From JAVVEZ01 sp032250895 (GTDB lineage Bacteria; Pseudomonadota; Gammaproteobacteria; Pseudomonadales; Pseudohongiellaceae): 31,137 nt of DNA. Shown in pieces: positions 7,922 through 15,850 of the stretch; the stretch's first letter is position 1, and each line of letters begins with the position of its first letter. Below the pieces are notes generated by a model, which was not told where the DNA came from, made no database searches, and saw only the letters and a list, made by a program, of their open reading frames with translations. The stretch lies in NCBI GenBank assembly GCA_032250895.1, contig JAVVEZ010000039.1, positions 1 through 31,137 of the forward strand, given 5' to 3'. Both the position numbers and the translations under genes were made by a program.

Positions 7922-9105
7922 CAGGCCCCATCATAACGTTTGACCCAGCCATCATCCCATTGCCAGAGACTGAAGCGACCCGTGCCCAGCAACAGGAGCC
8001 AGATCGAACTGAAAATAAGCAGATAAGCGGCAATGCTGATGGGGGGCCCCGGATAATGCCAGGCCAGCAACACGATCAGCAGCAGCGCTCCCACCCGGCC
8101 GGCCAACCCGGCCAGGATCAGAGCGGCACTGCAAATCAGGACCCAGTTCGAGATGAGCTCGGCCGCTGGCATCCGGGTATCGAACCCGAGTGACTGTCCC
8201 ATCTCCCCGAGTGGGTGTCCCATTTCCCTCATAAACCACACCAGAGCCAATGTCAGTACAAGGCGCAAGCCGGGCTGGAAAAAGGTATTGCTGAAAACAT
8301 TCAACCGGGTGAAAAACTGCGCAGTGGCCGGACTCTGCGCCTGAATGCGGCCACTGACAAGGCCCCAGTCCACCACAAAACCGCTCAGCAAGGGCAGCAT
8401 GAAGGCGATCCCGGCAATGGCCGTCACCGGCGGATGCACCGGCGGCCACAGCGCCACGGCCAGGAAACCCATCTGAAAACCCGCCAGAGTCCGGCGCAAA
8501 GAATTGGGCACCAGTGGATATACCGGCAGGCCCCGTTTGCGCCGGCGCTCAAGCCCCCACTGAAACAGATAATAAGCCACGCTGACCAGCAGATATATCC
8601 AGCCCACCTTGCCGAGCCAGACCGCCAGCAGCGGGGCCACCACCATGCCGAACGCATCGAAGGCGGTATCCAGTTCCTCCCCCAGCAGGCTTGGCTGTCC
8701 GCTGCGGCGAGCCACGAAACCATCGAGGCGGTCGATGATCGCGGCCAGCGTATACAACACAGCTGGAATCCAGAGACTGACAGAAGCGTTTGCAGACTGG
8801 AACAGAAAGCCTCCGGTGCAGGCAATCAGTCCGCCGCGCAGGATGGTCAGGCGATTGCCCCAGCCCAGGCTGGCATACAGGGGACTGCCGATGTCGGCGC
8901 GATTGAGGCTGAGTCGCTGCATGCTGTGCCGGCAAACAAAACCCCACAGCAGGCCAGCCTGCAACAACCACTGGCCGGCGGCCAGCCAGCGCCCGGCCAG
9001 GCCCAGGCCGAAAAAAGCCAGCAACAGAAGCCCGCAACCAAACCAGGCCATCCCCAGGAGTTCACGTTTCAAACCGGCTGTATCGGTGTCGGACAAGTGG
9101 ATCAA
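7921..9105 (-). CDS. CDP-alcohol phosphatidyltransferase family membrane protein
   Basis: The complete CDP-OH-P signature D(x2)DG(x2)AR(x8)G(x3)D(x3)D is present: D125, D128, G129, A132, R133, G142, D146, D150. These enzymes transfer a phospho-alcohol from a CDP-activated donor, usually a CDP-diacylglycerol lipid, to an alcohol acceptor at the membrane. At 394 residues it is roughly twice the size of PgsA-type enzymes. After the core it has several further membrane segments (about residues 270-390), so it may be a two-part protein. The start is uncertain: the frame opens at a TTG (9105) overlapping the stop of a small upstream ORF, and an ATG at 9051 is an alternative. The acceptor is unknown. 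Confidence 0.85.
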   Translation of the reverse strand: MIHLSDTDTAGLKRELLGMAWFGCGLLLLAFFGLGLAGRWLAAGQWLLQAGLLWGFVCRHSMQRLSLNRADIGSPLYASLGWGNRLTILRGGLIACTGGFLFQSANASVSLWIPAVLYTLAAIIDRLDGFVARRSGQPSLLGEELDTAFDAFGMVVAPLLAVWLGKVGWIYLLVSVAYYLFQWGLERRRKRGLPVYPLVPNSLRRTLAGFQMGFLAVALWPPVHPPVTAIAGIAFMLPLLSGFVVDWGLVSGRIQAQSPATAQFFTRLNVFSNTFFQPGLRLVLTLALVWFMREMGHPLGEMGQSLGFDTRMPAAELISNWVLICSAALILAGLAGRVGALLLIVLLAWHYPGPPISIAAYLLIFSSIWLLLLGTGRFSLWQWDDGWVKRYDGA

Positions 9106-9251
9106 GGCATCAACTGCCTCAGCAAGGCGGCGATGGGCGGGTTGGCGTCGATGCGAAAAGAGGCTGTGGCAGGGAAAACATCAACAGCGCTCAAGGCCGC
9201 AAACAACACAACGACTGGAACGAGCAAAGGGCTTAAAATTTCAGTTTTCAT
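9102..9251 (-). CDS. Small predicted membrane or secreted peptide upstream of CDP-alcohol transferase gene
   Basis: A 49-residue frame starts at an ATG preceded by a purine-rich GAGAGG ribosome binding site. It encodes a Lys/Glu-containing start, a hydrophobic stretch (about residues 8-25) and a short polar tail. Its TGA overlaps the possible TTG start of the downstream gene, an arrangement consistent with translational coupling. I recognise no family. It may be a small coupled protein, a leader peptide or chance. Confidence 0.35.
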   Translation of the reverse strand: MKTEILSPLLVPVVVLFAALSAVDVFPATASFRIDANPPIAALLRQLMP

Positions 9252-9414
9252 GCCTCTCACTTTCTTCTTGCAGCCGAACCTGAATTTCTGCCACTTTCTT
9301 ACTGCTGACACGGGTTGAGTAGACGAAAAATTGAAGGAAGAATAAGCAGTCAGACCAACTTTTATTGTTATTGTTTTTCGACAAGGCTACCGATTGCCTG
9401 CCTGAAATACAAGC

Positions 9415-10461
9415 TCAGGGCAGGACCACCGTAATATTCCGCTTGGGGGCCTGTCCTGTTTTCAGCCTGCGCACTTCACTCATGCCCTGGATGTCCACCA
9501 CCGAGATATCGTCACTGTGCCCGTTGGCGACATAGACAAAGCGGCTGTCGGGACTGAAGGTAAGCCAGTCGGGATGGCTGCCGACCTTGACGCTGCCCAG
9601 ATAGCTCAGATCGGGGAGTGAATAGGCATAGACATGGCCGTTCATTCTGCTGCATACCCACAGCGTACGCTGGTCGGGCGCCACGCCGATACCATGGGCG
9701 GGCGCCCGGTTGTAGGGACCGGGATCACGGGCCGACTCGGGCAGTTCCGGCAGCAGGATGCGTGATACTTCCTGCTGTCTGGCGAAATCGACTACCGTGA
9801 ACCCATGAAAGTCCGAGAGCTGCACGAACATGCGCCGCGTGGAACCGTCGGGATTGGTTTCAAACGCCATCGGCCTGACACCCTCCAGATCGGTGTCATC
9901 ACGGGGCGGGTACAGCGCAAAGGCCAGTTGTTCGGTGTCGATGTCGTAGACCACCAGGTTGTTGCTGCCCCCGAAGGTGCCTGCCACCAGATATTTCCCA
10001 TCCGGCGTGACATAGGGATTGTGCACACGCGAGCCGGTATCGATATGGCGGACCTTTTCACCCCCCCGGCCGGTGTCGATCACATCGATGCCACCGGGAT
10101 CCTGCATGATGCCCACATAGACATGGCGGCCATCCTTGCCGATGGTGATATTGTTGGGACGGCCGCTGAGTGGAATTTCCCGGATGATCTGCAGGCTGCT
10201 GCCGTCCACGACATCGAGCGTGAACTTGGCCTCACTGCTGAAATAAAGCCTGCTGCCATCCGGCGCCGCCGCCGCACCGTGATTGACCGGAATGCCGGTG
10301 ATTTCCGCCACGACGCTTTGGCTTGCGGGATCGATCAGGCTGATGACCTCACTCTGGGAATTGGTTTGCACGATGCGCACGTTCTGCGCGACGGCAAGCG
10401 GGACCAACAGCAGGCAGGCTGCCTGCAGGCTCAGACTTGTCAGCAAGCGGCCTGTCATCAT
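9415..10461 (-). CDS. Secreted YVTN-type beta-propeller protein
   Basis: The 348-residue protein has an N-terminal signal peptide (Arg at position 5, then a hydrophobic run ending in AVA at about residue 25). Repeated blades follow, of the form PDGSRLYFSS, KDGRHVYVGI, PDGKYLVAGT, PDQRTLWVCS and PDSRFVYVAN, each followed by a VxDI-like strand. This is the seven-bladed YVTN/NHL-like propeller seen in periplasmic proteins that often sit beside redox enzymes. No heme or quinone motif is seen. It is the last gene of the GMC dehydrogenase operon, 34 bases after the cytochrome gene, so it probably acts in the periplasm with that complex as an accessory or docking protein (inferred). Confidence 0.85.
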   Translation of the reverse strand: MMTGRLLTSLSLQAACLLLVPLAVAQNVRIVQTNSQSEVISLIDPASQSVVAEITGIPVNHGAAAAPDGSRLYFSSEAKFTLDVVDGSSLQIIREIPLSGRPNNITIGKDGRHVYVGIMQDPGGIDVIDTGRGGEKVRHIDTGSRVHNPYVTPDGKYLVAGTFGGSNNLVVYDIDTEQLAFALYPPRDDTDLEGVRPMAFETNPDGSTRRMFVQLSDFHGFTVVDFARQQEVSRILLPELPESARDPGPYNRAPAHGIGVAPDQRTLWVCSRMNGHVYAYSLPDLSYLGSVKVGSHPDWLTFSPDSRFVYVANGHSDDISVVDIQGMSEVRRLKTGQAPKRNITVVLP

Positions 10462-10495
10462 GTCCGTCTCCTCCCATCACGCATCACGCGTCTTT

Positions 10496-10840
10496 TCAAG
10501 GTCTGTCCCGCCCGAAATGGCTCGTCAGATACTCGCTCACCAGCGCCATCTGCCTCGTATCGAGAAGCGCGCCATTCTTGACCATGGTGGCCACCATACT
10601 CTGCCATTGCTCCCGGTTCCAGTAACCCTTGTAGGCTGACAGCCCACGCAGATCATGGCAGCGGGTACAGGCGGCCAGCAACAAGGCCCGGCCCTCGCCT
10701 GCGGGCAGTTCAATGCCGGGAACGTAGGACGGCGTTCCCGAATCCGTCGGTTCGGCTGCGAAGCCATGAGCGGGCATCCAGCTCATGATTGCCAGCATCA
10801 TGGTCCGGCCTGCAACCCTTAACCCGCGATGCTGTCCCAC
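10496..10840 (-). CDS. Small periplasmic monoheme cytochrome c
   Basis: The 114-residue protein has one heme site, CTRCH (C58, C61, H62), after a signal sequence ending near AHGFA. Later Met residues (M82, M86) could supply the distal ligand. The first ATG at 10840 gives a signal peptide with Arg residues before the hydrophobic core. Starting at ATG 10801 would leave no positive N-region, so the longer form is preferred even though it overlaps the GMC gene by 22 bases. Known gluconate-dehydrogenase-type complexes use a larger triheme cytochrome subunit, so a single-heme carrier is unusual. It probably takes electrons from the FAD subunit. Confidence 0.87.
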   Translation of the reverse strand: MGQHRGLRVAGRTMMLAIMSWMPAHGFAAEPTDSGTPSYVPGIELPAGEGRALLLAACTRCHDLRGLSAYKGYWNREQWQSMVATMVKNGALLDTRQMALVSEYLTSHFGRDRP

Positions 10841-12537
10841 TCGTCCACCAGATGCTGCGCGGTACGCAAAGACAGGGCCTGAAGCGTCTGGGTGGGGTTT
10901 CTGGCACCGGCCGTACCCATCACGGAACCGCCGATGATGCCAAGATTCGGCGCTTCATGGGAAAAACCCCAGGCATCGACCACATTGGTGGCCGGATCAT
11001 GACCCATGCGGGTGCCGCCATGGGCATGTGTGGACAGGGACGGGCCATTGCCACCCTGCCCGCCAGCCACCTCGATGGCACCGGCGGCCTTGAACCATTC
11101 GATCATTTTCCCGGCCGCGTAGGCTGCCGCCTTCGGTTCGTTGACCTTGGGGCCGGAGGTGATTCTCAGCACCGGATCACCAAAGGGATCCCTGACCTTG
11201 TCATCCAGATCGGCCCAGGTATTTTCATAGGGCAGCGTGGTGGTCTGAATATAGGCCGAGGCCCAGCGCCCGGCATTTTCGCGGACAAAGGCCTTCCACT
11301 GCGAACCCCAGCGCGGCGCCCGCCCAAAAGTCGACATCGCGGCCGAGCCGATCGGGTGCTTTTCCGTATAGACATGCAGGCTGGCACCACCGATGAAACC
11401 CAGACCACTGTGGTCGAAGTTGTCGTCAGCCCAGTTGTCCACCACCACGCCCTGGGCAATGGCCCCATACCAGATATTCAGATCCTCCGGAAACAAGGCC
11501 GAAACCCCCACGCCGGCCTGGGCATCCCAATGCCCGAAATAATGCCTGCCCACCTGGCCATGGTTGTTCGCCAGTCCATTGGGATAGGCGTTCGATCGGG
11601 ACAACAGCAGCAGGCGGATATTTTCATAGGTATAGGAACCCAAGAGCACGGCCCGGGCCGGCTGAAAGAATTCCTCACCGTCACGCACATAGAGCACCCC
11701 CGTCACCCTGCCATCGGCAGCAGCCACGATCCGAGTGACCCGGGCATTGTCCACTACGCTGAGATTGCCGGTGGCCATGGCACGTGGAATCGTCGTCACA
11801 TCCGTGGAGTTCTTGGCCCGGATATGACAGCCGCCCCGATCGCAATAGCCGTGAAAGGCACAACCGGGCCGGCCATCATGGGCCTGGGAGTTGATGGCCG
11901 CCGGCCCCCGGTAGGGATGCCAGCCCAGGTCTCTGGCCGCCGCCGTCATCCGGTCCAGATAGTCGCAGGAGCGCAGGGGCGGCATCGGATATTCGCGCTG
12001 CCGGGGTCCTTCGAAGATATTGCCGGCCGGATCGATCTGCCCACGAATGTTGCCCGCCTTGCCCGACACGCCCACCTCATATTCCACCTGCTCATAATAG
12101 GGTTCGAGCTCCTCATAACTCAGCGGCCAGTCTTCCAGCGTGCTGCCCGACGGCAGATAATCAGCTCCATAACGCTCGGTCACGGCCGTTTTGATCCTGA
12201 AATCCCAGGGATTCAGACGCCAGCTCTGGGCATGGTAATGAATCGAGGTACCGCCCACGGCATTCATCATCGGATGCGTGCTTCTTCGGGAAACGGGGGC
12301 ACCCGGGGCCGTGCGGAAAGTGGGAATTTCCCCGGCTGCCTTGCTGCCCGTGGTCACCAGGGAACGCACATTGTTGTGAACCTCATCCGCCTTGTAATCC
12401 TGACCGGGATTCATCCAGGTACCGGCCTCCAGACCCACGACCTGAAGTCCCGCCCTGGTCAGCGGCAATACCGCCACGCCGCCGGCGGCCCCGAGGCCGA
12501 CCACCACCACATCCGTCATGCGCAATTCAGTGGCCAT
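10819..12537 (-). CDS. GMC-family FAD-dependent dehydrogenase, large subunit
   Basis: The 572-residue flavoprotein has an N-terminal dinucleotide-binding motif VVVVGLGAAGG (G14, G16, G19). The GMC active-site pair is His in HAHGGTRMG (H504/H506) and Asn in NPTQT (N547). Three cysteines in CAFHGYC and GGC (226, 232, 237) recall the Fe-S-binding cysteine cluster of bacterial FAD-glucose dehydrogenases; cluster binding is inferred. Such subunits oxidise sugar, sugar-acid or other alcohols in the periplasm and pass electrons to a cytochrome. It has no export signal and probably rides through Tat with the upstream small subunit. The ATG at 12537 follows GGAGGTG and overlaps that subunit's end by 11 bases. 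Confidence 0.92.
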   Translation of the reverse strand: MATELRMTDVVVVGLGAAGGVAVLPLTRAGLQVVGLEAGTWMNPGQDYKADEVHNNVRSLVTTGSKAAGEIPTFRTAPGAPVSRRSTHPMMNAVGGTSIHYHAQSWRLNPWDFRIKTAVTERYGADYLPSGSTLEDWPLSYEELEPYYEQVEYEVGVSGKAGNIRGQIDPAGNIFEGPRQREYPMPPLRSCDYLDRMTAAARDLGWHPYRGPAAINSQAHDGRPGCAFHGYCDRGGCHIRAKNSTDVTTIPRAMATGNLSVVDNARVTRIVAAADGRVTGVLYVRDGEEFFQPARAVLLGSYTYENIRLLLLSRSNAYPNGLANNHGQVGRHYFGHWDAQAGVGVSALFPEDLNIWYGAIAQGVVVDNWADDNFDHSGLGFIGGASLHVYTEKHPIGSAAMSTFGRAPRWGSQWKAFVRENAGRWASAYIQTTTLPYENTWADLDDKVRDPFGDPVLRITSGPKVNEPKAAAYAAGKMIEWFKAAGAIEVAGGQGGNGPSLSTHAHGGTRMGHDPATNVVDAWGFSHEAPNLGIIGGSVMGTAGARNPTQTLQALSLRTAQHLVDEWDSIAG

Positions 12538-13195
12538 CGTGTTCACCTCCATAGGCAGAGGTGTGCAGGGGCGGCAAACGGCCCCCCATGCGCTGCATGT
12601 CCGGACTGCTGGCCATGACCGCACCGGGATAGCCGATCAGATCCCAGCCGGCATAATTCTGGTTGCCGCCGTAATAGGGGTCGCTGAACATGCCTTCCAA
12701 TGTCAGCCGGTGCAAGCGGTTGAACAGTCGCTGGGCCTCGGCGAAACCCTCGGCCTGCCCGGCTTCCATGGCCGTGAGCAGGGCATCCTGCCGTGCAGCG
12801 TCCAGCGCGGCAAACGCACTCCCGTAGGTCCGCATGGCATAGGCGTCGAGAGCCTCCAGACCCTGCCGGACAGCAGCTTCTTCAGCGCTGTTCCAGTCGC
12901 CCAGGGAACGGTCGATATAGGTGGCCACGCCGGCTTCTGCCGCGCCCGGACCCAGCTCATCCGCAGGAATCAGGCGCTCGGTGAAGGCCTCGAGAATGCG
13001 CCGGTGGGCCGGCGACAGCACCGCTGCCGGCACCTGAGCCCTGCCCTGTTGCGACAGCGGCAACAAGGCATAGGTCGTCGCCGACATGGCCGAACCCAAC
13101 ACCGATCGGCGGCTGAGGCCGGTCGTCAATACATTTTTCAGGGGGAGCTTGTCAGGCTTTGGTCCGGCTGCCTGGTTTCCGTGTTTTTTGGCCAT
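12527..13195 (-). CDS. Gluconate 2-dehydrogenase subunit 3 family protein (Tat-exported small subunit)
   Basis: The 222-residue protein carries a twin-arginine signal (SRRSVLG at residues 28-34, then a mild hydrophobic region). After the cleavage region comes the helical domain typical of the small subunit: ILEAFTERLIPADELGPGAAEAGVA, then FSDPYYGGNQNYAGWDLIGYPG near the C-terminus. In this family the small subunit helps mature and export the FAD subunit. It is the first gene of the four-gene operon and overlaps the GMC gene, fitting tightly linked expression of a heterodimer. The gap upstream (13196-13297) holds no gene. Confidence 0.9.
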   Translation of the reverse strand: MAKKHGNQAAGPKPDKLPLKNVLTTGLSRRSVLGSAMSATTYALLPLSQQGRAQVPAAVLSPAHRRILEAFTERLIPADELGPGAAEAGVATYIDRSLGDWNSAEEAAVRQGLEALDAYAMRTYGSAFAALDAARQDALLTAMEAGQAEGFAEAQRLFNRLHRLTLEGMFSDPYYGGNQNYAGWDLIGYPGAVMASSPDMQRMGGRLPPLHTSAYGGEHDGH

Positions 13196-13297
13196 GCGCG
13201 TTACTTCCTCCGGGTTCTTTGCCCGCCATCATATGTCAATCCCGCCTGCCAGGGAAAGCCCGCAGCACAGTTGACACAGACCCGACCCGGCCGCTTT

Positions 13298-14182
13298 TCA
13301 ACGCGCCAGCGCCGTACCACAGACCTTGCAATAATGGGCATCCGCGTCATGGCCGGCATGCTGGCAATGACGACAGCACAGGCTCTGAATATCCCCCGCT
13401 GCTTTCGGTTCCGGATTTTTTCTTGCGTCTGCCTTTTCCATCTGACTCATGCGCTGATGCTCCGTGATCAGCTCCGAACTGATAATACCCGTGGGCACGG
13501 CGATAATGGCATAACCGGTTATCATTGCCAGCGCGGCAATGCCGCGCCCCAGGTAGGTATGGGGCGTGATATCGCCGTAGCCAACTGTCGTGAGGGTGAC
13601 AATGGCCCAGTAAATGCTGGCGGGAATGCTGGTAAAGCCGTTTTCAGGGCCTTCCACCACAAACATCAGGGAGCCGAAGATGATCATCAGCGTCATCACG
13701 GAGAACAGAAACAGAAAGATTTTCGCGCGTGACTGCCGCAGTGCACGAATCAGCACATTGGCCTCCCCGATATAGCGCATCAGTTTCAGAATCCTGAAAA
13801 TGCGCAGCACCCGCAGGATGCGGATCACGATCAGATAGGCCGCTCCCGGAAACAAAAAGACGAGATAGGTCGGCAAGATCGAAATCAGATCCACCAGCCC
13901 GTAAAAACTGCGGGCATAGGCCCCGGGTTTCTGCGAACTGTAAAGACGCAGTCCGTATTCGAGCGTGAACAGCACCGTAAAACCCCATTCCAGCGCGTAC
14001 AGAAAGTCGTGATACTGTTCGTTGATCGAACTCACAGAGTCCAGCAACACCGCCAGCACACTGATGGTGATCGCGTGGATCAGAACCAGATCAAACAGCC
14101 TGCCGGCCCGGGTGTCATAGCCAAAAATAATCCTGTTCAGCCTCGTCTTCAGCGAGCTTTGATTCTGTTCATCGGCACTCAT
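13298..14182 (-). CDS. Voltage-gated-type six-TM potassium channel with C-terminal zinc ribbon
   Basis: This 294-residue Kv-like subunit has S1-S6. The S4 voltage-sensor helix carries regularly spaced arginines (R121 to R136, pattern RILRVLRIFRILKLMR). The pore loop has the K+ filter TTVGYGD (199-204), and S6 is ALAMITGYAIIAVPTGII. After S6 a short linker leads to a four-cysteine module, CCRHC...YCKVCG (C269/C270, C273, C285, C288), that looks like a zinc ribbon. Many bacterial channels of this class end soon after S6, so this tail could be a regulatory or assembly domain. The gene stands alone. Four such subunits would form an inner-membrane channel. Confidence 0.92.
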   Translation of the reverse strand: MSADEQNQSSLKTRLNRIIFGYDTRAGRLFDLVLIHAITISVLAVLLDSVSSINEQYHDFLYALEWGFTVLFTLEYGLRLYSSQKPGAYARSFYGLVDLISILPTYLVFLFPGAAYLIVIRILRVLRIFRILKLMRYIGEANVLIRALRQSRAKIFLFLFSVMTLMIIFGSLMFVVEGPENGFTSIPASIYWAIVTLTTVGYGDITPHTYLGRGIAALAMITGYAIIAVPTGIISSELITEHQRMSQMEKADARKNPEPKAAGDIQSLCCRHCQHAGHDADAHYCKVCGTALAR

Positions 14183-14221
14183 CGCTATACTGTCTCTGGT
14201 GAATTCTGTTTTCCGGGATTT

Positions 14222-14390
14222 CTAGGAGCCTGTCGGACTCAGGTGTTCGTAGCGAGGTGAGTGGGAAATCGAGTCCATTTTCCCGATCCTCCTCGTTACA
14301 TAGTCACCACTATGCGCCTCGGACGATCGAAAAAATGGCCTCAATGTGGAAAACCCTCGGCTCGATCCTTTCTACGGCGCAGACTCCTAG
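14222..14390. mobile_element. MITE-like non-coding element with short terminal inverted repeats
   Basis: The 169-bp segment begins CTAGGAGCCTG and ends CAGACTCCTAG. These 11-base ends are inverted copies with one mismatch. Inside is another inverted pair (GGGAAA...TTTCCC at about 14262-14284) and no plausible gene. The left end is one copy of the window-wide repeat GGAGCCTGTCGGACTC. The size, terminal repeats and lack of coding content suggest a non-autonomous transposable element or a complex REP-type repeat. It fills much of the gap between the channel gene and the DUF6152 gene. No clear target-site duplication was confirmed. Confidence 0.55.
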
Positions 14391-14413
14391 GCCAGTCTTC
14401 TGCCCATCACCGT

Positions 14414-14429
14414 GGCAGTATATACTGCC
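14414..14429. promoter_or_regulatory. 16-bp perfect palindrome, possible operator
   Basis: GGCAGTATATACTGCC is self-complementary over 16 bases. It lies about 140 bases before the DUF6152 start, just ahead of a TTGACT and an AT-rich TATATAAAA stretch that are not at ideal promoter spacing. A second inverted repeat, CATCAG/CTGATG (14498-14503 and 14512-14517), lies between it and the gene. A dimeric repressor site is possible. No regulator gene is adjacent. Confidence 0.3.
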
Positions 14430-14571
14430 GTTCTGTTGACTGTCTTACTATATAAAACCATTCACAGCCTCTTGATGAAAACTGATTGCAACAGGGACAT
14501 CAGGCACTATACTGATGCGCACATCGATCTCACGCCACCAGCGGAACGGAAAACTATCCATGGAGATGCCC

Positions 14572-14997
14572 ATGAAAAAGTCCATCCCATCTCGATTCAT
14601 GAGTAAAAGCCTGTTGCCTGCCGCTGCGCTGACGGCTGTCTTCAGCGCCAGTGCCCCCGTGTCAGCCCATCATGGCACCGCGGTTTCCTACGATCAGGAC
14701 AATACCATCACCGTCGTGGGTACTGTCACCGAATTCCGCTGGCGCAACCCGCATTCCGCGCTGTTTCTGGAAACCCTCGATGAAAACGGCACGGTCGGAC
14801 ATTACACCATCGAACTGGCCAGCCCCGTACTGATGTCCCGTTCCAGCGGCTGGACCCGCGCCACGTTCAAGCCTGGCGACCATGTCGAGTTCACCGTGCA
14901 TCCCTCACGCACCGAGGCACCGGTCGGCGAATGCCTGTTCAACTGCATCGTGCTGGTCAATGGCAAACGGCTTGAAGCACAGGTACAGCCACAATAA
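14572..14997 (+). CDS. Exported DUF6152 family protein
   Basis: The 141-residue protein starts at an ATG six bases after GGAG. An N-terminal signal peptide (KKS..., then LLPAAALTAVFSASAPVSA) is cleaved just before HHG. The mature part matches DUF6152: HHGTAVSYD, TVTEFRWRNPHSALFLE, IELASPVLMSRSSGW, FKPGDHVEFTVHPSR. The function of the family is unknown; its small beta-rich domain may bind a ligand or metal through the N-terminal HH. It is followed 39 bases later by another secreted protein, and the two look like an operon. Confidence 0.85.
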   Translation: MKKSIPSRFMSKSLLPAAALTAVFSASAPVSAHHGTAVSYDQDNTITVVGTVTEFRWRNPHSALFLETLDENGTVGHYTIELASPVLMSRSSGWTRATFKPGDHVEFTVHPSRTEAPVGECLFNCIVLVNGKRLEAQVQPQ

Positions 14998-15036
14998 ACC
15001 TGACACCTGGCCGCTCGGCCTGACGGGAGCCTTATC

Positions 15037-15807
15037 ATGAGAAAACTCCGCTTGAAGCACCTCCCTGCCATGCTGCTGGCCATGAGCCTGAGCCTGCCGG
15101 CCTTCGCCCAGCACTCTGAACTCAGCGGCGTCTGGTTGCGGGCTTCCGGCAGCCAGGGCCATCCCATGTCCCAATGGTCGCCTGCCATCCTGCCCTTCAC
15201 GCCGGCAGGCGAGGCCGCCTTCAATGCCAACATTCCCGGCAAGGGACCACGCCAGCAACTGCCCGCCAACGGCAATGATCCTCTGGGTATGGCCAACCCG
15301 CCGGGGCTTTACCGCACCCTGGTCTATGGCAGGCCCTGGGAATTCATCCAGCTCCCGGACAAGGTCGTGCAGATTTTTGAATGGGGCAAGCACTGGCGCA
15401 CCATCTGGACCGATGGCCGGGCGGTGCCGGAAGCGATCGTGGCCGGCCCCTACTGGTATGGTTACTCCGTGGGCGAGTGGCAGGGCGACACCCTGGTGGT
15501 ACAGACCGTGGGCCTGGACGGGCGCGCATGGCTGGATGAATGGGGCACGCCCTTCACCGATTTCAGCCAGATCGAAGAACGCTGGCAACGCGCCGATGAG
15601 CAAACCCTGGAACTGACCATCACCGTCACCGACCCCGAACTCTATGCCAAAGCCTGGACCAGCGACGTCAAGACCTTCGCATTCCAACCCAAGGACTCAT
15701 TGAACGGTGAACTGATGGAACAGATTTTCGCGCCCATCGACGAACTGGAATTCAATCGCCGCGTCAGAGACCCGGCGGCTTCGGGACCGGCTGCCATCGA
15801 TCAATGA
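15037..15807 (+). CDS. Secreted protein of unknown function, partner of DUF6152 protein
   Basis: The 256-residue protein has a clear signal peptide (MRKLRLKH, then LPAMLLAMSLSLPAFA) and a good GGGAG ribosome binding site. The mature region contains LSGVWLRASG, NPPGLYRTLVYGRPWEFIQ, VVQIFEWGKHWRTIW, YWYGYSVGEWQGDTLVVQTVG and LELTITVTDPELYAKAW. This pattern recurs in uncharacterised secreted proteins often found beside DUF6152 genes and is probably a beta-barrel or lipocalin-like fold. No catalytic motif is recognised. A role in the cell envelope is inferred only from export. Confidence 0.8.
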   Translation: MRKLRLKHLPAMLLAMSLSLPAFAQHSELSGVWLRASGSQGHPMSQWSPAILPFTPAGEAAFNANIPGKGPRQQLPANGNDPLGMANPPGLYRTLVYGRPWEFIQLPDKVVQIFEWGKHWRTIWTDGRAVPEAIVAGPYWYGYSVGEWQGDTLVVQTVGLDGRAWLDEWGTPFTDFSQIEERWQRADEQTLELTITVTDPELYAKAWTSDVKTFAFQPKDSLNGELMEQIFAPIDELEFNRRVRDPAASGPAAIDQ

Positions 15808-15850
15808 CAGGGGCCTCCCGGCCTTCCCGGCAAGCCGTTTCCACAACAGG

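Noticed and set aside
8215..9318. 367-codon open frame on the plus strand
   Set aside because: Antisense to the CDP-alcohol transferase gene, whose full signature motif is on the other strand; the product would be Gln/His/Ala-rich.
10789..12618. 609-codon open frame on the plus strand
   Set aside because: It lies wholly opposite the GMC dehydrogenase gene, which has complete FAD and active-site motifs. The plus-strand residues are Gly/His/Arg-rich without any family pattern.
12518..13732. 404-codon open frame on the plus strand
   Set aside because: Runs across two unrelated minus-strand genes (Tat small subunit and K+ channel), which is expected for a GC-rich shadow.
14436..14456. Sigma-70 promoter (TTGACT with TATAAA)
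   Set aside because: The two hexamers are only 9 bases apart, too close for a normal promoter, so only the adjacent palindrome is reported.
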